A stretch of 64,000 nt of DNA from Agromyces ramosus (GTDB lineage Bacteria > Actinomycetota > Actinomycetes > Actinomycetales > Microbacteriaceae): NCBI RefSeq assembly GCF_030817175.1, contig NZ_JAUSYY010000001.1, positions 2,170,001 through 2,234,000 on the forward strand, written 5' to 3'. Positions 23,432-31,901 of this stretch are shown here, one piece after another (position 1 is the first letter of the stretch; the number at the start of each line of letters is the position of its first letter). Both the position numbers and the translations under genes were made by a program. The notes under the pieces are model-generated. The model saw only the letters and a program-made list of their open reading frames with translations, did no database searches and was not told the DNA's origin.

Positions 23432-26406
23432 GCGTCGGGTACACGGAGAAGGCCACGGTGCAGGCCGCGCTCGTGCAACTGCTGGTCGATGCCGGTTGGA
23501 CGTACATCCCCGGGAAAGACCTGCCCCGGACCACACAGCAGGTGTTCATCGAGTCGGACCTTCGGGCGGCGATCGAGCGCCTCAACCCTGCTCTGGTCGG
23601 CCGGACCGATGCGGTTCTCGCCGATCTGCGGCGGGTCGCGGTGTCCGCAGCGTCAGAGGGGCTGATGGCCGCGAACCAGGCGTTCACGCGCCTGCTGCGC
23701 GGCGGCGGTACAGTGCTGATGCCGGACACAAACCACGACGAGCCGTACCTGGTGATCGACTTCACGGACGCGGCCGCCAACACGCTGATCGTTTCGGATG
23801 AGGTCACCTATCAGGGTGCTCGGTTCGACGTCGTCCTGTTCGTGAACGGGATTCCCGTGGTCGTCGGAGAGACGAAGACGCCGGTGTCGACGTCGGTGTC
23901 GTGGATGCACGGCGCGAAGGACATCCACACCGCCTACGAGGCAAATCAGCCGGCGTTCTTCACCCCGAACCTGCTGTCGTTCGCGACCGAGGGGAAGGAC
24001 TTCCGGTACGCGGGCGTGCGGACGCCGCTGGATCACTGGGAACGGTGGGGCTCCAGCGAGGTGCCCGCCACCGTCTCCGGTTGGGACCGGGTGGTCATGT
24101 CGGTGACTGGGCTACTGAAGCCCACAGTGATCGTGAACCTGATCGAGCACTACGCGATGTTCGACCAGCAGAACGACGACGGCGCGGTGCGCATGATCAA
24201 GCTGCTGCCCCGATACTTCCAGTACGAGGCGGTTGAGAAGATCGTCGCCAGGGCCACCAGCGAGACGGGGACGCGAGGGCTGATCTATCACACGCAGGGG
24301 TCTGGAAAGACGTTGACGATGTCGTGGGTCGCGACCCGGCTGTACTTCGACCCGCGGATGCATAACCCGACGATCGTGGCCGTGGCCGACCGCACTCAGT
24401 TGGTGACACAGACGTTCGCGCAGTTCGCGTCAGCCGGTGTACCGGCGCCGGTAAAGTCAACCTCTCTCGTGTCACTTCAGGCCGCGTTGCGCAACGACGA
24501 GCGCGGGATCATCGCCACAACGGTGCACAAATTCGCTGGCGCAGGCGTTCTGACTGACCGGAACAATATCGTCTTGCTCGTCGACGAAGCCCACCGCACG
24601 CAGGAAGGTTCCTTGGGCGCCGACATGCGGGCCGCCCTCCCCAACGCGCACCTGTACGGGTTCACCGGTACACCGATCGCGGACCTCGACCGGAACACGT
24701 ACCAACTGTTCGGTGACGAGAGGGACCACCGCTGGGCGCTGGGCACATACGACTCCGACCGGTCCATCGCAGACGGCACGACGGTGCCGATGCGGGTGAT
24801 CCCGAGGCCGGTGCAGTTCGACATCGCGAAGGAGGACCTCGACGACGCGTTCGACGCCCTCGCCGACGAGGATGGACTCTCCGACGGTCAGAAGGAGGCG
24901 TTTTCCCGACGCGTCGCGAATGCCCGTGCAATCTTCCATAACCCGGACCGGATCGCTGCGGTCGCGGCTGACATCGTCGATCACTTCTACAGGTCAATCG
25001 ACCCGCTCGGCATGAAGGCACAAGTTGTCGTCGCAGACCAGGAGCTCTGCATCCTGTACGACGCCGCGCTCCGCGGCGCGCTGGCTGCCGCCGGCCGAGA
25101 CGACGAAGTGGCGGTAGTGATCTCGGCGACGGGCAAGGCGGATTTCGAACCGTACAAGCTCTCCGAAGGTGAAGAAGAGGCAGTTCTGGACCGGTTCCGC
25201 GACGCCGCCGATTCGCTGAAGTTCCTCGTCGTCACCGCGAAGCTCGGGACCGGCTTCAACGCCCCAATCGAAGGCGTACTGTACCTCGACAAGCCGATGA
25301 AGCTGCACACGCTGTTCCAGACGATTACGCGCACGAATCGTCCGTGGCGGAACCGAGACACCGGGTTCATGAAGGCATACGGCACGATCGTCGACTACAT
25401 CGGGCTCGGGGACGGGTTCGCCCGCGCAATCGCCCCGTCGAGCCCAGAGCACGCGCAGCGACAGATCGACACGGAAGGCCTGGTCGGCACGCTCGAGCAG
25501 GCACTGAAGGAGATGCGTCGCCGGTTCGTCGGCGTCGCTCGGGACGACTCCATGGGCTCGCTGCAAGCCGCGCTCGAACGGGTTCCGGCGGACACCGAGG
25601 ACCGGCAGGAGTTCCGTACCGAGTTCCAGCTCGCGCAAGGCCTGTGGGAGACGATCTTCCCGGACGCCGCCCTTGACGACTGGACTGACGACTACCGCTG
25701 GTACGCGCAGGTCTATGCCGCTATCCCCACCGAGACCGACGACAGCGATCTGTTGTGGGAACGTCTCGGCCCGAAGACGCGCGAGCTTGTCCACGCGCAC
25801 ATGCGCAACGTCCGCGTCGATGATCGCAACATCGCCGTCGTCATCGCGGACGCCGAGACTATCCGCAGGATGTCGGAGTCAGGCCAATTGCCGCCCGTCC
25901 CGATGGAGTATGACGGGCAGTCCGCGCAGGAGATTCTCGACTCCTTGACCGAGCGAATCCGGCGGCGGCTGGAAAGCGACGCCGACGGAACCGCACGGTA
26001 CTCGTCGATCGCAGAACGTCTTGAGCAACTCCGCCAGCGGGTAATCGCGACAGCCGAAGACTCGATCGACTTCCTCACCACACTCTTCGGAGTCGCGACC
26101 GATCTCACGGACGCGGAGGGGGAGGACGGCTACGGTGTCCTCGCAGACCTTCCCGACCCAAACGTTGGAATGCTTACGCGCATTTTTGAGGAGCACAAGC
26201 CCGTCGGGATGACCGTGCTCGTGAGCGAAGTAGTTGCCGAGGTAGATGCCCTGGTCCGACACGCGGTCCACCCCAACTGGACTTCCAAGGACGCCTCGAA
26301 GAAGGAGATCCGCCGACAGCTTCGGCAGCTGTTCCGGAGGTACAAGCTTCCTGTCACCGGCGAGCCGTTCGACTCGGCCTGGGCGTACATCCTTAGGCAC
26401 TACTGA
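23428..26406 (+). CDS. hsdR: Type I restriction-modification system, restriction subunit
   Basis: A 992-residue translocating endonuclease. The N-terminal nuclease has the PD-ExK residues D134 (ARFDVVLF) and E148-T-K150. The SF2 motor carries Walker A GSGKT at 291-295, DEAH at 386-389, and the TGTPI and QTITRTNRPW motifs of HsdR. Full family length and intact motifs suggest activity. GTG 23428 overlaps hsdS. With HsdM and HsdS it would cleave unmodified incoming DNA, so the host chromosome must be methylated by the same operon after transfer. Confidence 0.93.
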   Translation: MSVGYTEKATVQAALVQLLVDAGWTYIPGKDLPRTTQQVFIESDLRAAIERLNPALVGRTDAVLADLRRVAVSAASEGLMAANQAFTRLLRGGGTVLMPDTNHDEPYLVIDFTDAAANTLIVSDEVTYQGARFDVVLFVNGIPVVVGETKTPVSTSVSWMHGAKDIHTAYEANQPAFFTPNLLSFATEGKDFRYAGVRTPLDHWERWGSSEVPATVSGWDRVVMSVTGLLKPTVIVNLIEHYAMFDQQNDDGAVRMIKLLPRYFQYEAVEKIVARATSETGTRGLIYHTQGSGKTLTMSWVATRLYFDPRMHNPTIVAVADRTQLVTQTFAQFASAGVPAPVKSTSLVSLQAALRNDERGIIATTVHKFAGAGVLTDRNNIVLLVDEAHRTQEGSLGADMRAALPNAHLYGFTGTPIADLDRNTYQLFGDERDHRWALGTYDSDRSIADGTTVPMRVIPRPVQFDIAKEDLDDAFDALADEDGLSDGQKEAFSRRVANARAIFHNPDRIAAVAADIVDHFYRSIDPLGMKAQVVVADQELCILYDAALRGALAAAGRDDEVAVVISATGKADFEPYKLSEGEEEAVLDRFRDAADSLKFLVVTAKLGTGFNAPIEGVLYLDKPMKLHTLFQTITRTNRPWRNRDTGFMKAYGTIVDYIGLGDGFARAIAPSSPEHAQRQIDTEGLVGTLEQALKEMRRRFVGVARDDSMGSLQAALERVPADTEDRQEFRTEFQLAQGLWETIFPDAALDDWTDDYRWYAQVYAAIPTETDDSDLLWERLGPKTRELVHAHMRNVRVDDRNIAVVIADAETIRRMSESGQLPPVPMEYDGQSAQEILDSLTERIRRRLESDADGTARYSSIAERLEQLRQRVIATAEDSIDFLTTLFGVATDLTDAEGEDGYGVLADLPDPNVGMLTRIFEEHKPVGMTVLVSEVVAEVDALVRHAVHPNWTSKDASKKEIRRQLRQLFRRYKLPVTGEPFDSAWAYILRHY

Positions 26407-26759
26407 TCGTCGAGACGACCTCAGGCCTCTGCATCGTTGATCTGTCGAAAAAGGCGGTTCGGGTCGAGGTCGGGGCGGTGGACTTATCGGCAAAGTGTGC
26501 AGCATCGCATTGGATCTCTTGTTGCACGCCAGGGTGTGTGCGGAAACGCATGACGCGGACGATCTTCATTGCGGAGTAACTCCCGCGCACGGATGCTCGG
26601 GGTTGGTGAGGGCTCGTCCAGTGTCCCGTCAAGGACGAATTCGATGCGATGCGACAGGCCCGACGGTGAACGAACTTTGTGCTACGGGGCTTGGCGCCGA
26701 CAATTTGGCAGCGGGGAGAGCGCCTGAATCGCAGACCTTAACCAAGGTCGAGGCACGCT
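26407..26759. other. Non-coding gap between hsdR and the ICE repressor
   Basis: About 350 bases lying between the 3' ends of two convergent genes. Frames on both strands are short and lack ribosome sites. I see no terminator-quality hairpin with a T-tract and no recognisable mobile element. Confidence 0.4.
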
Positions 26760-27338
26760 TCAAGCATTTGTTTCGAAGCCCGAGGTCCTGAGGAGCTGGG
26801 AGAGCTCATTGGCACGTGCTTGCAGCGCACGGATTCGGGTAAGCGCGGGGCTATCCCCGTTGGCGTCCCGGCTGTCGCGCTCGCTTCCTTCGAGAGCCGC
26901 GACAACGTTCAACCGGTCGATCTCCCGGAGCAGCGAGAAGAGCTCTCGATACGCGTCGAGATTCTCCCGATCATTTCGTTCCGCGGTCGATGAGGGCCGG
27001 TGCGCTCCGGTTGAGGCTCCGGAAAACCAGGCGTCGAATTCGGCGGCGCTCAGGCCCTGAAGGTCGTCGGTGATGTTCTGCAGGTCGAGGTGCGCCGAGG
27101 GTCGGACGAGGGGAGCGAGCAAGTAGCTCGGAGGCACTCGAAGGGCGTACGCGATGCTGAGGAATTGGCCGAGGGTCAGGTCGGCTTTGCGTCCTGACTC
27201 GATGTTCTCGAGGACTGATTCAGTGATCTTCGTGCCCGTCAGGGTCTCCGCCAGTTCACGGGTTGTTCGGTAGCCGCGGTCGCGACGGGCGGCGCGGATG
27301 CGTGCCCCAATGCTGGCTTCCCCGCGGTAGTCCGTCAT
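26760..27338 (-). CDS. XRE-family repressor of the ICE transfer/replication module
   Basis: A 192-residue protein with an N-terminal XRE helix-turn-helix (ARIRAARRDRGYRTTRELAE through ITESVLENIESGRKADL, residues about 12-52). A C-terminal helical domain probably mediates dimerisation (DAYRELFSLLREIDRLNVVAA; TRIRALQARANELSQLL). It is divergent from the Xis-like gene at 27442. The intergenic region has three GTTGTCA boxes, consistent with control of both directions. Confidence 0.75.
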   Translation of the reverse strand: MTDYRGEASIGARIRAARRDRGYRTTRELAETLTGTKITESVLENIESGRKADLTLGQFLSIAYALRVPPSYLLAPLVRPSAHLDLQNITDDLQGLSAAEFDAWFSGASTGAHRPSSTAERNDRENLDAYRELFSLLREIDRLNVVAALEGSERDSRDANGDSPALTRIRALQARANELSQLLRTSGFETNA

Positions 27339-27361
27339 TTCGACAGGTTACCGCTTTCGCT

Positions 27362-27425
27362 GTTGTCAGGTCGAAGGCAGCCTGCTACCGTGAATATGAC
27401 AACGACGACATCAGCGAGTTGTCAT
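27362..27425. promoter_or_regulatory. Repeated GTTGTCA operator boxes in the divergent promoter
   Basis: GTTGTCA is at 27362-27368. ATGACAAC (27396-27403) and GTTGTCAT (27418-27425) form a perfect 8-bp inverted repeat with a 14-base spacer. The boxes lie between the divergent starts of the XRE repressor (27338) and the Xis-like gene (27442), the expected place for repressor binding. Confidence 0.6.
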
Positions 27426-27441
27426 TACGAAGGGAAACGTG

Positions 27442-27645
27442 ATGGATAAGGAGTTCATTCAGCCGGAAGCGGTGTCCGAAATCACCGGGCTGTCCGTGGG
27501 CGCGCTTGCACAGCTGCGGTACACGGGTCAGGGGCCACGGTTCTACAAGCCGACGAAGCGGACAGTGCTGTACAAGCGACAGGAGGTGGTCGAGTGGGTC
27601 GAGTCCACGGCACGCACGCGAACGGGCGTGGAGTCGTTCGCGTAA
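27442..27645 (+). CDS. xis: Excisionase/AlpA-like DNA-binding protein
   Basis: A 67-residue protein with a MerR-like winged helix-turn-helix: FIQPEAVSEITGLSVGALAQ, then the GPRFYKPTKRTVLYKRQEVVEWV wing and helix that defines Xis/AlpA-type factors. ATG 27442 has AAGGGA upstream. It leads the rightward replication/transfer module. Acting as recombination directionality factor for the integrase is likely but it lies 16 kb from int, so an activator role is also possible. Confidence 0.65.
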   Translation: MDKEFIQPEAVSEITGLSVGALAQLRYTGQGPRFYKPTKRTVLYKRQEVVEWVESTARTRTGVESFA

Positions 27646-27681
27646 GCCTGGCGTCGTCCGACCATCAGGGGGTTGTTTGCC

Positions 27682-28119
27682 ATGGGCCTGTATGCCGCGA
27701 AGGGTGCAGTGATCCTGGCGGCCCGACTTCAGCTGGGCAATGCGGCGACCCGCTTGCTTCTACATATGGCGCTCGAGTGCTGGGATGGGGAGGCGCCAGA
27801 TGGGCGCCTCCCGCGGCGGTACTTCGGCGGCCGGGAGATGGCGGCGATCGCGCTTGGGTACATGGCGCCGGACAATGCGTCGCCGGCGGCCCGACAGGCG
27901 GTGAAGCGCGCGATCTCGGAATTGACCGGCAAGGGCGCGATTGTGCGCGTCCGCACTGGCGGGCGTGGCCTGCCTGCGGAGTACGAGCTGCTCGTGGCAA
28001 GCGCGCGACCGGTGGGTGGTCGGAGGGCTGTGGATAACGCGGTGGTGTTGCCGTTCCATGGTCGGGGCCAGGGGGACGCTGGCCGTACCCCTCAGGGGGT
28101 CGCTCGCCGTACCCCTTAG
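27682..28119 (+). CDS. Winged-helix replication/regulatory protein of the ICE
   Basis: A 145-residue protein with a predicted winged-helix region: ATRLLLHMALECWDGE, YFGGREMAAIALGYM, ARQAVKRAISELTGKGAIVR and a wing GRGLPAEYELL. Similar small helix-turn-helix proteins sit at this position in actinobacterial integrative elements and plasmids and may be replication initiators, though I cannot assign the family with certainty. ATG 27682 has AGGGGG upstream. The 3' end of the gene runs into the 24-bp repeat array and the stop is in its third unit, so the DNA repeats and the C-terminal codons overlap. Confidence 0.55.
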   Translation: MGLYAAKGAVILAARLQLGNAATRLLLHMALECWDGEAPDGRLPRRYFGGREMAAIALGYMAPDNASPAARQAVKRAISELTGKGAIVRVRTGGRGLPAEYELLVASARPVGGRRAVDNAVVLPFHGRGQGDAGRTPQGVARRTP

Positions 28120-28164
28120 AGGGTCAGTCTCCGTACCTGCCAGGGGGACGGTGGTCGTACCCCT
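28069..28164 (+). repeat. Four tandem 24-bp repeats (iteron-like)
   Basis: Units at 28069-28092, 28093-28116, 28117-28140 and 28141-28164 follow the pattern AGGGGGnCG-n-TGG-n-CGTACCCCT, with unit 3 the most diverged. The ACCCC end of one unit and the GGGGGT of the next form small hairpins (for example 28087-28100). The array spans the 3' end of the winged-helix gene and the leader of the DUF2637 gene. It resembles initiator-binding iterons or a regulatory array. Confidence 0.7.
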
Positions 28165-28186
28165 TAGAAGAAGGAAGAGAACAGGA

Positions 28187-28243
28187 ATGAACACTAATGA
28201 ATCAGTACGCGCGCGAACCGCGGACAATTGGAGCGTCAAATGA
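28187..28243 (+). CDS. Possible 18-aa leader peptide upstream of the DUF2637 gene
   Basis: ATG 28187 is preceded by GAAGGAAGAGAACAGGA. The short frame (MNTNESVRARTADNWSVK) ends with a TGA at 28241-28243 that overlaps the ATG of the DUF2637 gene at 28240. The strong ribosome site followed by a coupled stop/start suggests translational coupling through a mini-ORF, but such a short frame cannot be proven from sequence alone. Confidence 0.35.
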   Translation: MNTNESVRARTADNWSVK

Positions 28244-29025
28244 GTCGAGAACCCCGGCGGTCGGCCAAGAATGAGACTGGCCCATCGCAACTTCGTTCGG
28301 CGTCGCGGCCACTCCGGATCTTTCTGGGATGGCTCATCGCCGCCGCGGGTGCGCTCGCGATCTTCATGTCCTGGGGTGCACTGCACGACTTGGCGTTGCA
28401 CGTTGGCGGCATGCCACCGGACCGGGCGATCGTGTTTCCCATCGTGGTCGACCTTCCCGCGTTGGCGGCGATGCTGATCGCCCTCCTGGTACCGGCTCCA
28501 TCAGAATTCCTGCGGGCGCTGCCGTGGTTCACGTTCGCCCTGTTCAGCGCGCTCACGGTCGCCGGCAATGCAGCTGCCGTCGCGATCGCCGACCCGAGCA
28601 CGATGATTCTTGGGCAGGCGCCGGCCGTGATCGTGAACGCGGTTCCGGCGATCGCGTTGCTGCTGACAACCCACCTCGCCGCCGCCACGGTGTACCGGCG
28701 CGATGACCGGTCGGCACGCGGCCCCCGGCGGCCGGGTGCGATCGATCGTCCGGGTTCGACTATTAGGGGGAAGGACACTCCGACTAAGACTCCCGTTCAA
28801 GCGGCGTCCGGTGCGGTCACTTCGAGCACACCACCTGAGCATGGGGTCGGCGAGTTCGAGGATCGAACCGCGAAGCGAGTCGAGGTGCTCGAGCTAGTCG
28901 GTACGGGCGCCACTGTGCGGAGCGCGGCACGCACCGCCGGGGTTGCACCCACCACCGCCCAGCGCTGGGTTGAACGAGCGCGCCTCGATGGCGTGCTCGT
29001 AGACAGGGCGACCGTCGATGCATAG
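28240..29025 (+). CDS. DUF2637 membrane protein (Spd-like conjugation/spread protein)
   Basis: A 261-residue protein with four predicted membrane helices in residues about 28-160 (FLGWLIAAAGALAIFMSWGAL, FPIVVDLPALAAMLIALLVPA, LPWFTFALFSALTVAGNAAAV, PAVIVNAVPAIALLLTTHL) and the DVPA-type VDLPALAA segment of DUF2637. The C-terminal part ends in a helix-turn-helix-like region (GATVRSAARTAGVAPTTAQRWV). DUF2637 proteins are typical of actinobacterial conjugative plasmids and ICEs. Start at ATG 28240, coupled to the short leader frame. Confidence 0.75.
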   Translation: MSREPRRSAKNETGPSQLRSASRPLRIFLGWLIAAAGALAIFMSWGALHDLALHVGGMPPDRAIVFPIVVDLPALAAMLIALLVPAPSEFLRALPWFTFALFSALTVAGNAAAVAIADPSTMILGQAPAVIVNAVPAIALLLTTHLAAATVYRRDDRSARGPRRPGAIDRPGSTIRGKDTPTKTPVQAASGAVTSSTPPEHGVGEFEDRTAKRVEVLELVGTGATVRSAARTAGVAPTTAQRWVERARLDGVLVDRATVDA

Positions 29026-29091
29026 TCACATTGCCGGCCTTGACGCCGCCATCGAGGATCGAGACATCCTCGTGTGCCGTTCTCCCGGCGT

Positions 29092-29305
29092 GTTACCCCC
29101 GTTTGGGGGTGACACTGCCGGTTGTATGGGCGTGCGCTTGGGTGTTCACCCGGCGCGAATAGGTGAACGAACGGTTCACCCGGTTCTTTCCCTGTCCTGC
29201 TGCCCCTGCCGCGCTTCGCGCGCTTCCCAACCTCCCGCACTCATCCTTCGGAGTTCCTGAGGGAGGTTGGGAAGTAAAGCAGGGGCAGCAGGACAGGGAA
29301 AGAAC
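29092..29305. other. Origin-like structured region (candidate oriT or replication origin)
   Basis: This non-coding stretch holds, in order: a hairpin GTTACCCCC/GGGGGTGAC (29092-29113, one mismatch); three GTTCACC boxes (29144-29150, inverted 29162-29168, 29174-29180); and a very long inverted repeat. That repeat has a perfect outer arm of 27 bp (29183-29209 with 29279-29305) and an inner arm of 14 bp (29223-29236 with 29261-29274), with a 24-base terminal loop and a small internal palindrome GCGCTTCGCGC. It lies between the DUF2637 and replication-relaxation genes, where oriT or a rolling-circle origin would be expected. Confidence 0.6.
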
Positions 29306-29387
29306 AACAACAAGAGACAAACCATGGGTGCGGCGGCGGTCGTGAGCAGGGCGTTGGGCGCGTGGGTAGAGGGGTGGAGTGGGGCTG

Positions 29388-30111
29388 ATGGTGCAGTTGA
29401 CGAGTCGTGATGAGGCGATGCTCGAGTGGTTGGGCGTGGTCCGGATGGCGGACGTGGAAGCGATTCGGTGGGCTTTGTCGGGGCTTGCGGGGGATCATTT
29501 CGGGGTCGCCGGTGAGCCGTCGGAAGGCGCAGCAGTGGGTTGCCCGGTTGGCGGGCGTCGGCTTGGTGGATCGGGCGCGGCCGAACTTCCAGGACGGGCA
29601 GGTGGTGTGGGCGACGCACCAGGCGATCGGCCGGTCCGCGCCGAACCTGTACCGTCAGACCGCGCGCCACGAGGTCGCGGTCGCGGCCGCGTCGGCCCGG
29701 TACCTGGCCCGCGGGTACGCGTGGTACCGGGATCGGCGACCCGCGTCGACCCAGGACCACCAGGTCGATGGGGTCGCAGTGCGGGGGGAGCGGATCGAGC
29801 TCGTGGAGGTGGAGCTGACCCCGAAGACGCTGCACCGGTATAAGGCGATCCACACGAACCATGCGACCCGGATGACAACGACCGGGGTGACCCGGGTGGT
29901 GTACCTGTGCACCGCCGACGCGGCGCGGGTCGTCGCCCGCGAGGCGGACCGGTTCATCTTCCGCACCGAACGGGACCGGCTGGTGACCCTCCCGGTGCTG
30001 GACGCCCGGGGCAAATGGGTTGGCGACGACTCTGGGCTGTGGGACGACGCACCGGCACCGGTGACAGGTAACCCGACGGTGACGCCGGAGCTGTGGGAGC
30101 GGGTCGGATGA
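29388..30111 (+). pseudogene. Replication-relaxation family protein with an apparent frameshift
   Basis: Two overlapping frames together encode one replication-relaxation protein (about 240 residues). The N-terminal winged-helix starts in the frame of ATG 29388 (VQLTSRDEAMLEWLGVVRMA, EAIRWALSGLAG). The conserved SRRKAQQWVARLAGVGLVDR and the rest lie one frame later, ending at 30111. Removing one G from the G5 run at 29489-29493 restores a continuous protein. This could be a sequencing error, a real inactivating mutation or, less likely, programmed slippage. The family is linked to plasmid replication and conjugative relaxosomes. Its stop overlaps the coupling-protein start by 4 bases. Confidence 0.7.
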
Positions 30112-31901
30112 GCCTCGAGCAGAGCACCGCGGCCGCTCCAGAGTCGGATGGGCTGAGCGACGCGATCGAAGCGATCCTCGGCGCATGCCTGCTCGCCGTC
30201 GCGGGGTTAGTTGCCCTGCCCCTGCTCGTGCCCGTCCTAGTCGCGCGGGTGGCGGGGGACGGGATCGCGACGAAGGCATTGTTCTGGAAGGTGCGGCGGG
30301 GTCACTGGATCGTGAACACGATTGGCGCGATCGCGGTCACGCTGCTCCTCGCCACCGAGGCGGTGCTCTTGGGGGAGTGGGTCGCATCGGGCGGTGCGGA
30401 GCAGTTCTTTGCCGGCGACTGGGTGGGACAGCTTGCACCAACGTTCGGGCCATGGACGATGGTGAACCTGCTCGCCGGGGCGCTCCTGCTGCCCCTGACC
30501 TGGTCCATTCGCCGTCGCCAGATTGCGGAGCGGGTCCGAGCGCGCCGGATCGAGGACGTGCTCCGGCAGGAACGGATCGAAGTGGCCCGCAAGCGCGCCG
30601 CGGACGCGGCGACCGCGGACCGGATCGGGATCCGCCTTGACCCGCAGACGGGTCGAATCACCGGCGTTCGCGAGGGTGCGGTGACCGTGCCGCACACCGT
30701 TGACGGGCAAGAGGCGTTCGGGTTCGTGACCCGCTCCACCGTCCGGAGCGTGGCTGACCGGTTCCACGACGCCCGACAGGTCCGCGACTGGGTCGACCCG
30801 ACCGGACGCTACCTCCTCATGCCGGGCAGTTCATCTGCGGCTAGGGCGTTGATCATTGCGGAGTCCGGCAGCGGCAAGACCGTGCTGATCAACGGCCTCG
30901 TGCTCTGCGCGCTCGAGTACGGCTGGCCGGTGTTCGTGATCGACGCGAAGGGCGACCCGGCCGACGCCCGATCCATGGTCGCCCTGGCCCACGCCGCTGG
31001 CCGCACCGCGACGATCGGCGGCCAGTGGAACCTGTTCTCAGGGCCGGCGGAGCAGGTCACCGCGAAGCTGATGCGACTCATGCCCGTTCCCGACGGTGCG
31101 AACCAGCACTACCTCGACGAGATCCGTGGTGTGCTCCAAGCCGTGCAAACTGCGGCACCGATCCGGTCCGCCGCTGACCTCCGTGATCGGCTCATGAACC
31201 CAGGCCCGCACGTTCGTGACCAGTTCGACCTCACGCTCGTGAACCAGACCGTCGACCGCAACGGTGCCACCGCCGGAAGTCGGGCGCTCCAGAGCCTCGC
31301 GGTCGCGCTCCGGCCGCTCGAACGATGGATCGCAGAAGACGGCTGGTCCTACGCGGCACCCCCGGCAGACCTCACCGTGGTCCCAGTTTCCCCTGTCGAC
31401 GACGCTCAGGCGCGACTCGGCGATCTCCTGTTGCTGGACTTGCGGAACTTTCTCTCCGCGAGGCTCGAGGCGGGGGACAAGTCACCGGTCCTGGTCATCG
31501 TCGACGAGTTTCCCCAGCTCGTCACCGGGGCACAGGACCCCGGGGACACCGCAGGCAGCCTGTTCGAGACAGCTCGCTCCGCCGGTGTTGGCCTCGTGCT
31601 CGCCACCCAAAGCCCCGCCGGCCTCTCAAACGACGACATCCGCCGTCGTCGTGCCCTAACCAGCGGGGCGGCGCTCATCTTCGGACGTTCGAAGGATCCC
31701 GAAGAAATCGTCCAGTACGCCGGAACGATGATGCGCATGGAAGCGTCAGGACAGGCTGCAGGCGACCGGCTGGGCTCCGCCAGAGCCCAACATACGTTCG
31801 TGGTGCCGCCTCAGGATGTCCGTGAAGCTGCCGACGGAGCATTCTGGCTCGTCCAAGGTGGCGCAATCGCGGCGTTCCGAGCGCTGCCGCAGCCAACGTA
31901 G
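30108..31901 (+). CDS. Type IV coupling protein (VirD4/TraD-like)
   Basis: A 597-residue ATPase that would bring DNA to the conjugation channel. It has three N-terminal membrane helices (about 22-45, 64-86 and 105-125) and Walker A ESGSGKT (252-258). Walker B is VIVDEFPQ with D466/E467, and an ATQSPAGLSNDDIRRR segment near the sensor matches TraD/VirD4 C-terminal ATPases. The sequence AARALIIAESGSGKTVLING resembles TraD-type coupling proteins. The start at ATG 30108 overlaps the preceding gene. With the operon at 44866-51730 it provides a full type IV transfer apparatus. Confidence 0.85.
   Translation: MSLEQSTAAAPESDGLSDAIEAILGACLLAVAGLVALPLLVPVLVARVAGDGIATKALFWKVRRGHWIVNTIGAIAVTLLLATEAVLLGEWVASGGAEQFFAGDWVGQLAPTFGPWTMVNLLAGALLLPLTWSIRRRQIAERVRARRIEDVLRQERIEVARKRAADAATADRIGIRLDPQTGRITGVREGAVTVPHTVDGQEAFGFVTRSTVRSVADRFHDARQVRDWVDPTGRYLLMPGSSSAARALIIAESGSGKTVLINGLVLCALEYGWPVFVIDAKGDPADARSMVALAHAAGRTATIGGQWNLFSGPAEQVTAKLMRLMPVPDGANQHYLDEIRGVLQAVQTAAPIRSAADLRDRLMNPGPHVRDQFDLTLVNQTVDRNGATAGSRALQSLAVALRPLERWIAEDGWSYAAPPADLTVVPVSPVDDAQARLGDLLLLDLRNFLSARLEAGDKSPVLVIVDEFPQLVTGAQDPGDTAGSLFETARSAGVGLVLATQSPAGLSNDDIRRRRALTSGAALIFGRSKDPEEIVQYAGTMMRMEASGQAAGDRLGSARAQHTFVVPPQDVREAADGAFWLVQGGAIAAFRALPQPT

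Noticed and set aside
28069..28164. A CRISPR array at the 24-bp repeats
   Set aside because: The repeats are directly adjacent without spacers and imperfect, there are no cas genes, and the array overlaps a coding region. No CRISPR array was found anywhere in the window.
29379..29843. Treating the first frame of the replication-relaxation gene as a separate 154-residue protein
   Set aside because: Beyond about 29490 this frame is Gly/Arg-rich shadow, while the conserved protein continues in the next frame. One frameshifted gene is the better reading.
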